Shown: positions 50,365 through 59,997 of the stretch, piece by piece
Layout: the number at the start of each line of letters is the position of its first letter
Numbering within the stretch: position 1 is the stretch's first letter
Assembly (NCBI GenBank): GCA_030770545.1
Contig: CM061093.1
Coordinates: 2,592,501 to 2,656,500 of the forward strand
Direction of reading: 5' to 3'
Source of the DNA: Macropodus opercularis
Taxonomy: Eukaryota > Chordata > Actinopteri > Anabantiformes > Osphronemidae
Length of the DNA: 64,000 bases
Notes under the pieces: generated by a model
What the model was told of the DNA's origin: nothing
Databases searched by the model: none
What the model saw: only the letters and a program-made list of their open reading frames with translations
Translations under genes and position numbers: made by a program

Positions 50365-50903
50365 CGGTGGCTAGGGGAAAAGGGCCACCCGGGGCAGCGC
50401 CCCGAGCGGATAACCCTATCCCCGTCCCCGAGCGCTCCCTCTGGAGAACTACCAGGTTCAGCAAGCGTTGCTTCACCATCATTCCCCAGTGGAAGGCGCC
50501 CATGCTAGCAGGGTCTAGAGTAACCACCCAGGGGGAGTATTCCTGGTGGTGGAGCGTACCTCCAGCTAGTCTGGAAGCCCCCACGCTTCGACCAGGCTCC
50601 CCCCTATGCTAACCTGTCTGCCTACCCCAAGCTGGCTAAGGAATGGTGCTCTGGAGTCGCTGCGGGTCCCTCGTAGAACTCCCTCTGGGGGTCTCTGGTG
50701 TTGAAGCTCTCAAAAGAGCTCAGAGACAGTTCTTCAGAGTCAATCTGGCAGTCTCTGGGGATCTTCAGCGCGGAGGCCGAGGTTCTCCCGGGTGTACTTG
50801 GGGGGCGATTTTCGGGGGGTCTCCATGTTTTGAAGCAGCGTTTTCGGTTATGGTGTCAATTTTGGCAGATGCATCATGGGTAATATGCAAATTTTGGGGG
50901 CGT

Positions 50904-50968
50904 GGTTAGGGTTAGGGTTAGGGGGGTTAGGGTTAGGGTTAGGGTTAGGGTTAGGGTTAGGGTTAGGG
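50904..50968 (+). repeat. Interstitial TTAGGG block 5
   Basis: About ten hexamers begin at the same GGGGGCGTGGTT junction and share the early GGGGGGTTAGGG variant with blocks 3 and 4. The block ends abruptly at ACTTTCCATTG, the start of non-repetitive DNA. Confidence 0.93.
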
Positions 50969-52620
50969 ACTTTCCATTGAAAATGAATTGAGATCCCAGA
51001 CTTCCATAATTCCAACCCAAGTTCACATCTATTAATTAAGAATGTGGGTTTTCGAATTCCAGGTTCAAGTTCAAGTTTCAAATTTCACTTCCCAATTTTG
51101 AACACCATTAGGGGGCGACATTGAGACCACACATGTCCATAAATTGTCACTTCCAATTTCCGTTTTACATTTTAAAATCATTTGAATATTAGTGTTTTCC
51201 TATAAAGTTGTTCATTACCCCCTCAATATAAGCAAATAGCCTCATTATTAAAACAAACCCTCAATTAATTCCTTTGTTGTCTATTGTAGATTACAAAAAG
51301 CCTTCTTTTGAGGTTTACTTTTCACTTTAATATCATGTTGTCATTCAAACAGGACACTCACTGGGGTCCGATAGAAGGGGCCAGGTGTGGCCTCAGTTGT
51401 CGGCCCTGGCAAGGATGACCACTACCCTGTTCTAACTGCAAAGTAGACACTTAGGGATGGGGGACACCTTCTGTTACACACATCCGTCAGCCAGCGGTTG
51501 TGCTCCTGGACACCTTCCCCACTTGTAATGCATCTTAGCCCCAAACTCCCAAGCCAAGCTGGCTGGCAGGGTGAAGGGGTCCTGTCCTGTGGCTGCTGCA
51601 GGCCTCTTGCCACGTGTTGGGGTGGTAGGGACACACATTACCTTCCCCCATCACCCTGGTTTCTACTAGTGGCACTGTGCACCAATGCCTGTATCACCAC
51701 ATCGGTGAATGATGTAGTTTTGCTGTTTCCAGATAATGGGACAAACTATATCAGCCACAATGTGCATGTGTGTTATGATATATCTCCTCCTTATTAATTT
51801 CAATAATGTTATAATGTTATTATTGTCTTGGTATTGCTGTACATGTACCTATAGTCGTTGTATGGTTATTATTATTATCATACCTACCAGGACGGTTATT
51901 AATAAATTTTATCATTACTACTTTTTTTGTTTTTACTACTGTTTTAAATATTCTCAATCAATGTTGGCTGTACTATGTATTACGTTCTTGGTGTTTCTTC
52001 TCCCCCCAATTCACCCTGTCCAAACCAGAGACTGACATTTCCTTATGATGGACCAATTAAACCATACACAGATCTTCAAAGAGGGTTCATAGTTTATGTA
52101 TCCATTTTGAAAAAGCAAAACTGCCATCACAATAGAGCATCCAGCACATACATTATGGATGCTAAACTGCTGGACAGGACAAAGACTTTAAACACTAACT
52201 AAAAGAGAACACCCCCCCCAAAAAAACAGGACACTTTGGACAAACTACAGTGATTTAGGATTCACTTGGCAACAAAGGCATGCGAGGGCCGCCTTCCATG
52301 ATAGGACTCCTTGTGGCGTACATTTCAGCAAGAAGTAACTACAAGCAAAAGTTCTAAACACATTTCTGTTGTCTATACCTGTACAGGCAGATGGTAAGAT
52401 GTGGATGAGCACGGTCCACCATCAAGTCAGGCAAAGCATAGGATGTAATAAAGCATGCTTTGATGGACTAAAAAAATCACCCCAGAATGAGAAGAGTGAG
52501 ATGTGCATGGCAGCACCCAAAGCTAAAGATGTGTCAGGATGTGTGTCTGAGGCCCTGTATGTGAGGTCTACAGGAAGTTCGCAGTCACCCCTGCAAATCA
52601 AACTGAGCAGGAGATGCCAG
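50969..52620. other. Non-satellite DNA without an intact gene
   Basis: AT-rich anonymous sequence. It includes an ATTAGGGGGCGACATTGAG stretch near 51,107 that resembles a degraded piece near 59,640, a GC-richer part at 51,360-51,700, a strongly AT-rich part at 51,780-51,960 and homopolymers near 52,210. Apart from the short relic at 52,071, I recognise nothing. The ORFs of about 100 residues near 51,500-52,035 and at 52,369-52,710 show no family features. Confidence 0.6.
52071..52175 (+). pseudogene. DTD2-like exon relic (D-aminoacyl-tRNA deacylase 2)
   Basis: The 35 codons read DLQRGFIVYVSILKK, a variable part, then STYIMDAKLLD. Human DTD2 as I recall it has EVQRGLVIYVCFFKG and, at exactly the same distance without gaps, VNTLLNVKLSE. 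Invariant-looking QRG, YV, K and KL positions all coincide. DTD2 removes wrongly attached amino acids from tRNA. Here the matching stops at KLLD, the region continues only ~9 codons to a stop, and no other part of the gene is visible nearby. It is most likely a dead, isolated exon. The comparison is from memory and by eye. Confidence 0.5.
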
Positions 52621-52965
52621 CAATTTAATTCAGTTCAACTTTATTTCTCTAGCGCCAATTCACAACATCAGTTATCTCAAGGCACTTTACAAGTAAGATT
52701 TAAGACCTGACACAACTAAACCCACATAGAGCAGCTTTTAATTGGAGCCAATCAATAAATTGCACATTTTAATAGCAACAGTGGAAAAACTCTATAGAGG
52801 AAGAAACCTCCAGCAGGCAGGATGGTTGGACCAGCAGCTGAACACTGAGACACACGACTCTTAGTCTGACGATACCTGGAGATGAGAATAGAGAGAAACA
52901 CAACTAGAGAGAACAGAGACAAAGTTAGTCACATGTGGACATGGAGGCATGTTAGTGGATGGAAT
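52621..52965. repeat. Dispersed fish-type interspersed repeat
   Basis: Starts with AATTCAGTTCAACTTTATTT, then CTAGCGCCAATTCACAAC, and continues with CAAGGCACTTTACAAG and GAGGAAGAAACCTCCAGCAG. This is the familiar pattern of an abundant teleost dispersed repeat (TTTATTTATATAGCGCC...AAACCTCCAGCAG). Family assignment is from memory of the pattern; boundaries are approximate. Confidence 0.6.
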
Positions 52966-52985
52966 AGATAGAAAACCAGAGGAGC

Positions 52986-53200
52986 TCAGTGAATGAAGGA
53001 GGTTCCAGCATCTAAGCCTGTTCTTGGCCTGATCTTGTATTTGAGTTTGCACTGAACTCTCCTCTGCTCCTCTCTGTCCCTTGAATTAAAAGCCCTCCTC
53101 TTCTCCTTCAGTAGGGCAGCACCACACCTGACCTGCTTCAATAGCTGCTGATGTCTGCTTCCCAGAGTTTTGGTCAGGTGTCTGTGAAAAATGTGGACGG
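52986..53200 (-). pseudogene. LINE fragment, minus strand (spacer before the RT domain)
   Basis: The minus-strand reading includes LLKEKRRAFNSRDREEQRRV followed by QCKLKYKI, typical of the charged spacer ahead of the reverse transcriptase domain in fish non-LTR elements. It is short, with no domain core, so it is a broken fragment. Confidence 0.55.
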
Positions 53201-53239
53201 TGCAATGCTCAGAGACAAACCACACATGAAAACATGCAA

Positions 53240-53345
53240 AGACATTGAGGGATCGCCCCTGTAACAGACTGGAGACCTTTTTAGGATGTACCCTGCATCT
53301 TGCCCAATGGCACTTGGGTTTGGAGAAGGGAAGGAGATCGAAAAC
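53240..53345. repeat. Dispersed repeat tail-like sequence
   Basis: Contains AACAGACTGGAGACCTTTTTAG, then GGATGTACCCTGCATCTTGC, then CCAATGGCACTTGGGTTTGG, which follows the order of a very common fish repeat tail (GACCTGTCCAGGGTGTACCC...TCTTGCCC). Diverged; edges uncertain. Confidence 0.5.
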
Positions 53346-53439
53346 ACAAACAAAAGGCAGCTCTAATATTACTGCAGGTTAAAATAACGTATCTGATTCA
53401 TGGGCAAATAAATGAAAGATTTGTGTTTCTCAGGCAAAT

Positions 53440-53600
53440 TGGAAAAAAAATCCCAAGTTGAGGAGTATAATGCATTTACTGATGTCCGTCGTGGACAGTG
53501 CTTCTCACCCACTGCACCAGACACTGTTGGCTCTGAACAGCTTCTGTTACAACCTGGGTGTACAGGACGCACTGAGGTTGCAGGTAGTGATGGGAACTGG
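53440..53600 (+). pseudogene. LINE fragment, plus strand (C-terminal RT region, part 1)
   Basis: A plus-strand frame includes MSVVDSASHPLHQTLLALNS, matching the pattern IMDNVSHPLHDTL...L.S seen near the C-terminus of fish Rex/L2-like LINE proteins. It breaks off near 53,600 and seems to resume at about 54,137, so the element is interrupted. Confidence 0.6.
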
Positions 53601-54135
53601 TTGCAGCTCGTCACTGCGCCAAAAGATGGCGCCAAAGAACAGTAAACTAAGCACTGGGGTTTTATGAGGCCAGCAATTAAACTGCCTGTGACAGGACACG
53701 ACTGGAGACTGACAAGAACACAAACCCTAAGGAACTAAGTGAACTTAAGATCACTACACATGCAGGAAAACTAGAAAACAAATACAAGAAAGAAAAACCA
53801 CCTATGACCACAAGTGAGAATGTGGGCTGCCTAGGTTCTGTGAACAAACGGGACTTGACTTGGCTCCTGGACATAAACGCAACACTAGACAGGAATTTGA
53901 CACAGAACGTACATGGAAAGACACGGACTCACACCCACAAACAGGTGAACGGTCACCAGATGAGATATGACAGGAAGCACAACACAAGAAACATTAGACC
54001 GACAAGTGACAGGGACACGACTGGAACCTAAATACATGACGAGACAGGAGCAAGTAAGGTGCATAAACACCTGACACAAGATGCAGGAACAGAAGAAGAG
54101 GAAAACCAGGACGAGACCACAGCGCCCACCAGGGG
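53601..54135. mobile_element. Putative insertion splitting the LINE
   Basis: About 535 bp of A-rich, ACA/GAC-rich sequence separate the two LINE parts. It ends near GCGCCCACCAGGGGCTGG, a phrase close to those found at the edge of fish non-autonomous elements. I see no coding domain and no clear terminal repeats. An unrelated deletion or rearrangement is the alternative. Confidence 0.35.
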
Positions 54136-54470
54136 CTGGATGGCTAACTGTCACACCTTCATTGGAAAACTGATCCACCCCCAGTTTAGGAAGGAGCGGT
54201 ACCGCAGATCCTTCATTCCCACTGCTAGACAACAACCAACCAGTGTAACAGCCCAACCCAGCAAATTATGTCATATAGTTCATTTGTTTTTTTGACATTT
54301 ATGTACAGTATTTTGTCATTGCAAGTGTGTATAATGGATAATTTTCTTTGCACACACTCCACATTCACTCTTTTGCATCTGCTGATTGTTTGTAGCTGTT
54401 GTTGTAACAATTGAATTTCTCCAGTGTGGGATCAATAAAGAATGATCTTATCTTATCTTACATTCCAGAT
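54136..54470 (+). pseudogene. LINE 3' end, plus strand
   Basis: Codons give LIHPQFRKERYRRSFIPTA, the usual C-terminal FR.ERYRRSF.P.A motif of fish Rex/L2-like LINEs. A 3' untranslated region follows that ends in ATTTCTCCAGTGTGGGATC, AATAAAG and a TCTTATCTTATCTTA tail. The tail marks the 3' end of the element; the 5' part is missing. The clade is not settled from this piece. Confidence 0.7.
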
Positions 54471-54512
54471 TTCAACATACGGATTGGCTCTTGTGTGTAG
54501 ATGAAAATCTGG

Positions 54513-54534
54513 ACTTCCTCTGTACACAGGAAGT
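54513..54534. promoter_or_regulatory. Inverted ETS-type site pair, gene 1 promoter region
   Basis: ACTTCC and GGAAGT face each other with ten bases between, about 35 bases upstream of the exon 1 ATG/donor. The same arrangement lies in front of gene 2 at 58,986, inside a conserved block. Paired ETS (GGAAGT) sites are common at TATA-less vertebrate promoters. Function is inferred. Confidence 0.45.
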
Positions 54535-54571
54535 GGGAAGTAAGAAGTACAGCAGTAGGAAGAAGCACATG
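54535..54571 (+). other. Gene 1 first exon, 3' end (probably untranslated)
   Basis: The conserved segment ends AAGCACATG followed by the donor GTGAGTAGG. The true 5' end is unknown. Spliced to exon 2 (55,050-55,078), its ATG would open a reading frame of about 26 codons that ends in exon 3. Spliced directly to exon 3, the ATG would be in frame with the zinc-finger protein. Confidence 0.5.
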
Positions 54572-55075
54572 GTGAGTAGGTGTGTTCTGATAGAAAACCT
54601 GTTTATTTTTGTCTTATTGCAGTGTGTAACATTCCTCTGTAACAATTAGTAAGTGTTGGACATGAAAATGCTGTGACTTAGATGTAATTGTTAACGTGTC
54701 AACTTATTTCTCCCAACTTTTATCTAAGTCACGGTAAATATAGACTGAAATATGAAATATGAGAACAGTTGTGTAGGTACATAGTAATAGGTAGGTTTGA
54801 GACTAAAGGAAGCAGAAAAAATTTATCTCACCCATAGATGAGAATGTGGAGGTCTAATTTTTAGATCAGAATTTGAAATTACTGTAACTCAGTTTCTAAA
54901 ATTCCAACAAGAACGTTAATTGTGCTTGCTTTGTCTACGTACGTCGCTTATACATTATTTCAGCATGCTCCTGAAAGAGTTCTTATTTTTTCATATTTCC
55001 TCCCTTTTCCACAATTAAACTGTTTGTTTCTCTTGAATCACTGTGACAGGTATTCTGCAAATCCAGCGTGACAAA

Positions 55076-56249
55076 ATGGTAAGTACATTAAAACAGTGTG
55101 TTTACTGTAATATTTTGCTGGAGACCTGGAACCTCAATGTGTTTTGTCTCTATGATTGGTCCACAGGCTGACAAGTTGTGCGGACTTTGCTTTGGAAACT
55201 TTTCCGACCTAAAGCATCACCTGAACGTGTCCCACACTATTCCAAACGAACACGAGTTTCAGCTTCTCCTGCAATATGGGAATCCACGGTGAGATTAAGA
55301 TTGTTGTCTGATATTTATATATACATACATAATGTTATTATATTAATTATGTGCTGGTCTTTCATGAGTTGTTTTCGTTTCCCACCACAGAACTAGAAAA
55401 ACCCTGGATTGTAAAATCTGTGGAAAGAAGACCCTAGTTTGCCTTGATAGACACCTGCAGTTCTCACACAACATGGGTTCAGTAAAAGTACATAAGTTCA
55501 CTTTGTGTTTAAAAATGTTTCCCCCTCTAAACTCAGTTTAATCTAAAGTTAAATAACGTTGATAGGACCGAGAACCAGTAATGAAGGAAGCTAAGAGGGC
55601 AGCTATAGTCAAAGAGCTGGCGAAGTTAAGGGAATCTAACCCAGATGTGCCCCTGGTTTCAACGCTGGACATGGGCAGAATTGCTGAACACGGTACTGGT
55701 AAGTGGTGCTTATGTTTTTTGGTCCATATCAGAAAAGTCATCTAATGGCATCCTATTAACTTGAGTAATAAACTACAATTTGTAAGGGTTTCCATTTACA
55801 CCCAATGATGTTATTTATTCTACTGAAGTTCGGAACCACTGGGTTTTCATCTGAAACTTGCACATTTCCTTATAGACCACTGTGCTCCAAGTGTGAGTGA
55901 CCACATGACTGCCTCCAGTGACCCTCATGAGAGTGGATTGAGTCCTGTTCCTGGATCTCTCAACTCCTCTTCTCCTCCTTTTTTATTTACTCTCCCTATT
56001 TGTAAGGAAGAGTTTGAGGAGCCTCTTGACAAGAAGGTCAAGGATGATGAGGAGGAGGAGATGGAGTGGCAATCCCTAGATCTTCACTTGTCCAGCAGCT
56101 CATCTGACACAGATGGGAGAAACCTGTCGTCCATTGATTGTCATCACAGTGCAAGTCAACACCTAAAGGAAGCTAAGGATGTGCCACAGAGTGTGATGGC
56201 CACAGGAAGTGACTGTACATATGAGGAGGTTCCAGAGAATTCTCTTTAA
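55076..56249 (+). CDS. Two-finger C2H2-like zinc protein, gene 1 (spliced)
   Basis: Predicted join: ATG at 55,076-55,078 (end of exon 2, 55,050-55,078), 55,167-55,288, 55,391-55,481 (or 55,487), 55,566-55,698 and 55,876-56,249, giving about 240 residues. Introns are GT-AG and phases fit: 122 + 91 + 133 + 374 + 3 is a multiple of three. The start has A at -3 and G at +4. Finger 1 is C6-x2-C9-x9-H19-x4-H24, short by C2H2 standards. Finger 2 is C49-x2-C52-x10-H63-x4-H68. A basic helix-like stretch in exon 5 (MKEAKRAAIVKELAKLRESN) precedes an STLDMG motif. The last exon is Ser-rich with an acidic EEEE run. No catalytic domain is seen. Nucleic-acid binding is inferred from the fingers. I recognise a fish-type family but cannot name it. 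Residue 59 is Cys where the other copies have Arg. Confidence 0.72.
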
Positions 56250-56385
56250 TTTTTAAAACCATGACCATATTTTGCTCAAACATCTGAGTAGTGTTCAGGC
56301 CTCTTGACGTCTGCAGTTATAATTAAGATGTCATGTTTAGTGAGGGCAACAAAAAATGTTCCTGAGTTGTTCTTTGTTTTATTGC

Positions 56386-56391
56386 AATAAA
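56386..56391 (+). terminator. Poly(A) signal of gene 1
   Basis: AATAAA lies 137 bases after the stop codon of gene 1, followed by T-rich sequence (TTTATTTGTTTAGGTTTTTT). It fits as the end of the gene 1 transcript. Confidence 0.6.
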
Positions 56392-56504
56392 AAGCATCAT
56401 TTATTTGTTTAGGTTTTTTATTTCAACCTAATACATTCAACATTAATTCACTATTTAAAAAAATAATAATTATGCATTAATGCATTAGCTCATATATACA
56501 CAAG

Positions 56505-57530
56505 GTAAGATAAATAATTCAATTGTTACAACAGCTACAAAAACCGTACTACACCATGAAGGTGCAATACAATGAAAGTGTGCAAAGAAAGATCCATCTT
56601 ACATATTTACAATTACAAAAAAACACATAAATGTCCAACGAACTATACAAAATAATGTGCAGGGTGGGGCCGTTAGTTGTACGCTGGTTGATTGGTTGTA
56701 CAGTCTCACAGCAGTGGGAATGAAGGTCTGCCGTACCACTCCTTCCTGACCGGATGGTGGAGTCTCTTTGTGTCCTGCTGCCTGCTCCCACAGACACAGC
56801 GTAGTGAGAGCAGAGGCCACAGAGTCACAGAGTCACAGAGTGTCCTCACAGAGGCTGCTCCCTGCAGAGGAGTCAGTCTCAGCAGCTGGAGCCACGTTGG
56901 TCCTTCTAGTGCAGGACGTCACTGTTGTGAGTCCAGTCCAGATCACGGTTGAGGTGAACACCAGGTCCTTTAAACTGTCCACTGTCTCCATGTCTGAGCC
57001 CTGGAATCTCACCGGTGTGTGATGTGATGGTTTCCTCCATCTCCTTCGTCCTCCTGGTGTTTAAGCAGGTTGTTGCTCTCACACCAGTCCACCAAGTCCC
57101 CGATGACGACCCGTATCCAGCTCGTTCCCCTCAGACTCACAGCCAACAATGGCCGAATCCTCTGAGAGCTTCTGGAGGCCACGACTGCTGGTGTTGTGTG
57201 TGAAGAGGACGGTGAGAGAACGTCCCCTGAGGAGCCCAGAGCTGGAAACCAGCACCTCAGACCACAGTTGGTCGCCTCACGTACTGTGGCCTGTTGGTGA
57301 GGGATCAGTTGTCCACGCCAGCAGTTGTCCATCCACTGCGGCTCCTTCCAGGTTCTGTCTCAGAAGTGCTGGTCCACTGGTGTTGAAGGTGCTGGAGAAG
57401 TAAAAGAACATGACCCTGACAGCGGTTCTGATGGCCTCCAGGTGAGTCAGCGCCCGATGCAGCAGGTAGATGACACATGCGTTTCCCAAAAGATAAGACG
57501 ATGTCCAAGAGGCATCACTGTAGAAAAAAA
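56505..57530 (-). pseudogene. Degenerate LINE, minus strand
   Basis: Minus-strand frames show ordered but frameshifted pieces of a non-LTR reverse transcriptase: FSSTFNTSGPALLRQNLEG, then VDGQLLAWTTD, KLSEDSAIVGC, and the C-terminal RQTFIPTAVRLYNQS. The 3' end (low coordinates) matches the 3' end of the plus-strand LINE at 54,136, including a GTAGCTGTTGTAACAATTG-type end near 56,540-56,521. Multiple frame changes make it inactive. The clade is probably the same Rex/L2-like group. Confidence 0.7.
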
Positions 57531-58975
57531 TATTTCAATTCAGTCAGAAGTATGAATAATTTATAGATAGATAGAGCAGAGTCACATCAGGTACAGGCAA
57601 TGAGGAGATATAAAGGAGGCGATAAATTCCACATTTTCATCTGTTGGCTGTGACATAGAAGAGAATTAAATGTAAAAGTATTTCAATGTCTCATATCTCA
57701 TAATAGGCGAGAGATGGACGGCAGCTGTTAGGATGAAATGAAAGCTTGGCAGAATCAATGACACTCTGCTGTAGATACGTCATGAGGAGATATACAATCA
57801 AGAAATTCCAAATTCACATCTACCAACTGTGTCATAGGTGACAGATGTGGGTTGAAGTCTGAATTCAGGAACCAGGTGATGGTTGCACAGAGCTCAGACA
57901 ACGTGGCAGTTGCACTTGTCAGTGACCTCTTGAAACACATGTTATGACAGGTTACACTATTGATGAAGACTCTCAAGTAACTGAAAAACATACGTCACCA
58001 TCAGGCCTATAGGTTACAGTTGAATGGCTCAGAACAGACTGAGACCACAGCAGGCTCATCAGACCCATGGCTTTTTACACATGTCACTAGTTCTTTGGCA
58101 ACTTTGGTCCATGCTCACAGAGCCTTAAGCAAGGATGAAGGAATGGAAGATGGAAGTATTCAGACAGTGCATGTTTGCTAAGGCTAAGTTATGTTATACA
58201 GAAACGTAGAGAAGTTGTATGTTATCCTTGAAGTTCGTTCCTTGGCTTAAAGGTGTAATCGCTCCACGTTTCAATCAGTTGTATGATGTAATCATGTTTC
58301 ATTAATGCCTTTATGTGGTTCGTGGTGTATTTAATTCCTTGATCTGCCCAGTCTGTAACAGATGCTGCAACAAATGCAGCCCAATGTATCCAGATATAAT
58401 GTTAGTCAAACAGTAAAGTTTTGCACCTCTGTGGATGACTGTGAAGATTCTCATTCATCCACGTGAAGTTGTCTGAAGGTTGAGTCCTGGCAACTGGATT
58501 CTTCTAGTTAGTGGAAACGTTTCTCCATCTGTCCAGGAGGCTTCTTCAGTCTGTGGGAAGTTGGTGAAGACACTGATTTATCCTCCAGTTTGGTTTTACT
58601 TCACGCCTGTGAAGAATGGGTTCGTTATGCGAACGGAGGGGGGTGCACCTCTGTGGATATAATCAATCTCGACGATTGGGCCACACATATAGACGCATAA
58701 CCAGTCACGGACACACTCACACTCACACCATGCATGTCTTTGGACACCGGTCACCACCGGGAATCAAACCCAGGATCTTCTTGCTTCACTCAAAGCACAG
58801 CATATTCTATAAAATTATAATCATTTGATTGTATGTTAAAATAACTTATTGGTTTCGCGGTGTAGATAGATACGGGCGTGGTCCTTTACTACAAGGTAAT
58901 AAAGAATTTCAAATATGATCCGTAATGCATTTATTTTCCAGATTTTAGTCTATACATTGAGTGTTGCGTGTAAAT
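57531..58975. other. Intergenic DNA with dispersed repeat pieces
   Basis: No gene is supported. Two diverged direct repeats (ATGAGGAGATATA followed by AAATTCCA) lie near 57,600 and 57,782. Around 58,515-58,560, AAACGTTTCTCC followed by CCAGGAGGCTTCTTCAGTCT follows a familiar fish repeat phrase. Near 58,728-58,790, CATGCATGTCTTTGGACACC with a later GGGAATCAAACCCAGGAT resembles another. GGGGGTGCACCTCTGTGGAT at ~58,640 repeats a phrase at 58,423. These are remnants; edges are not definable. Confidence 0.5.
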
Positions 58976-58985
58976 GAAAACCTGG

Positions 58986-59007
58986 ACTTCCTCTGTACAA
59001 AGGAAGT
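58986..59007. promoter_or_regulatory. Inverted ETS-type site pair, gene 2 promoter region
   Basis: Same inverted ACTTCC/GGAAGT pair as at 54,513, with one substitution in the spacer, again just upstream of the first exon end. Its conservation between duplicated genes exceeds that of much of the following intron. Confidence 0.45.
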
Positions 59008-59046
59008 GGGAAGTGAGAGAAGTGCAGCAGAAGTAGGAAGCACATG
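59008..59046 (+). other. Gene 2 first exon, 3' end (probably untranslated)
   Basis: Ends GGAAGCACATG followed by GTGAGTAAT, parallel to gene 1. Intron 1 is longer here (about 925 against 478 bases) and carries extra AT-rich sequence before the conserved ACGTTAATTGTGCTTGCTTTG block. Confidence 0.5.
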
Positions 59047-59997
59047 GTGAGTAATAGGTCTCTAGTTGATCAAATGTTCTGATAGAAATGATGCTCTAAT
59101 CCATAACTTTTTGACTTATAGCAGTGTGTAACATCCCTATGTAGCAATTACCAGTGTTGTTATAACAGCTTTGATCTTAGAATATATATTTTTTTAATTG
59201 TCAAAGTTTAGGACATGAACATGTTATGACTTAGATGTATTTGTGAACTTGCTACTACTCACCAAATGTTTGTCTGTACATGTAAATAAAATGTACAGAC
59301 ACTCTAAACATGAACAAAAAAGATTTGGACATGAAGTAAGCACAGCAATTTTGATTTATAGTCATGCTTGTCCTACTTATAACATGATAAACAACATAAA
59401 CAGTGTCGGAAAGTGGACTTCTCCCTTTGGAGTCGAAATATTATATTATAATAATAGTGTAATTCCAAGTTGTAATAGTATATGTGTATATACCATAAAA
59501 CAATATTTCTATAGGTTATATAATGCCTTATTATCCAACTTCAAGTTTAGATTGTGAGCAACCAGTAAAGTAGCCTCCTCCAACCTTCAAATCAACTCAA
59601 TTTCCAGATTCAAACTTAAAGTCCAACTTTAGTTTGACCAGTAGGTGGTGACATAAGACCACAAACGGCCAATTCTGAGATCATGATGTATTGGCTATTT
59701 GGAAACCATGGAAAAAAGTCTAATGTTAACACGTCATGGCAAGTGGATTTCTGCCTTTGGAGTAAGATTTTCAGACACGTCCACTTGCCATGACTCAGCT
59801 TTCAGACAACCTCACCTGGATGATTATCCAGACAACGTTAATTGTGCTTGCTTTGTCTACGTACGTCGCTTATACATTATTTCAGCATGCTCCTGAAAGA
59901 GTTCTTATTTTTTCATATTTCCTCCCTTTTCCACAATTAAACTGTTTGTGTCTCTTGAATCACTGTGACAGGTATTCTGCAAATCCAGCGTGACAAA

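Larger units (their letters stand above)
48832..50903. repeat. Subtelomeric unit 6 (short, last)
   Basis: Module A through GC-rich core, then TTAGGG repeats; the downstream exon-like module is absent. Its module A and core match units 4 and 5, but its right end (TTGGCAGATGCATC, then GGGGGCGTGGTTAGGG) matches units 2 and 3. This points to recombination or gene conversion within the core. Confidence 0.85.

Noticed and set aside
50904..50968. A true chromosome end
   Set aside because: Only about ten hexamers with variants, followed directly by 13 kb of non-telomeric DNA with genes.
54569..54571. The exon 1 ATG as the normal start codon of gene 1
   Set aside because: Through exon 2 it leads to a stop in exon 3 after about 26 codons. 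The exon 2 ATG has the better context and gives the conserved frame. It would work only if exon 2 is skipped.
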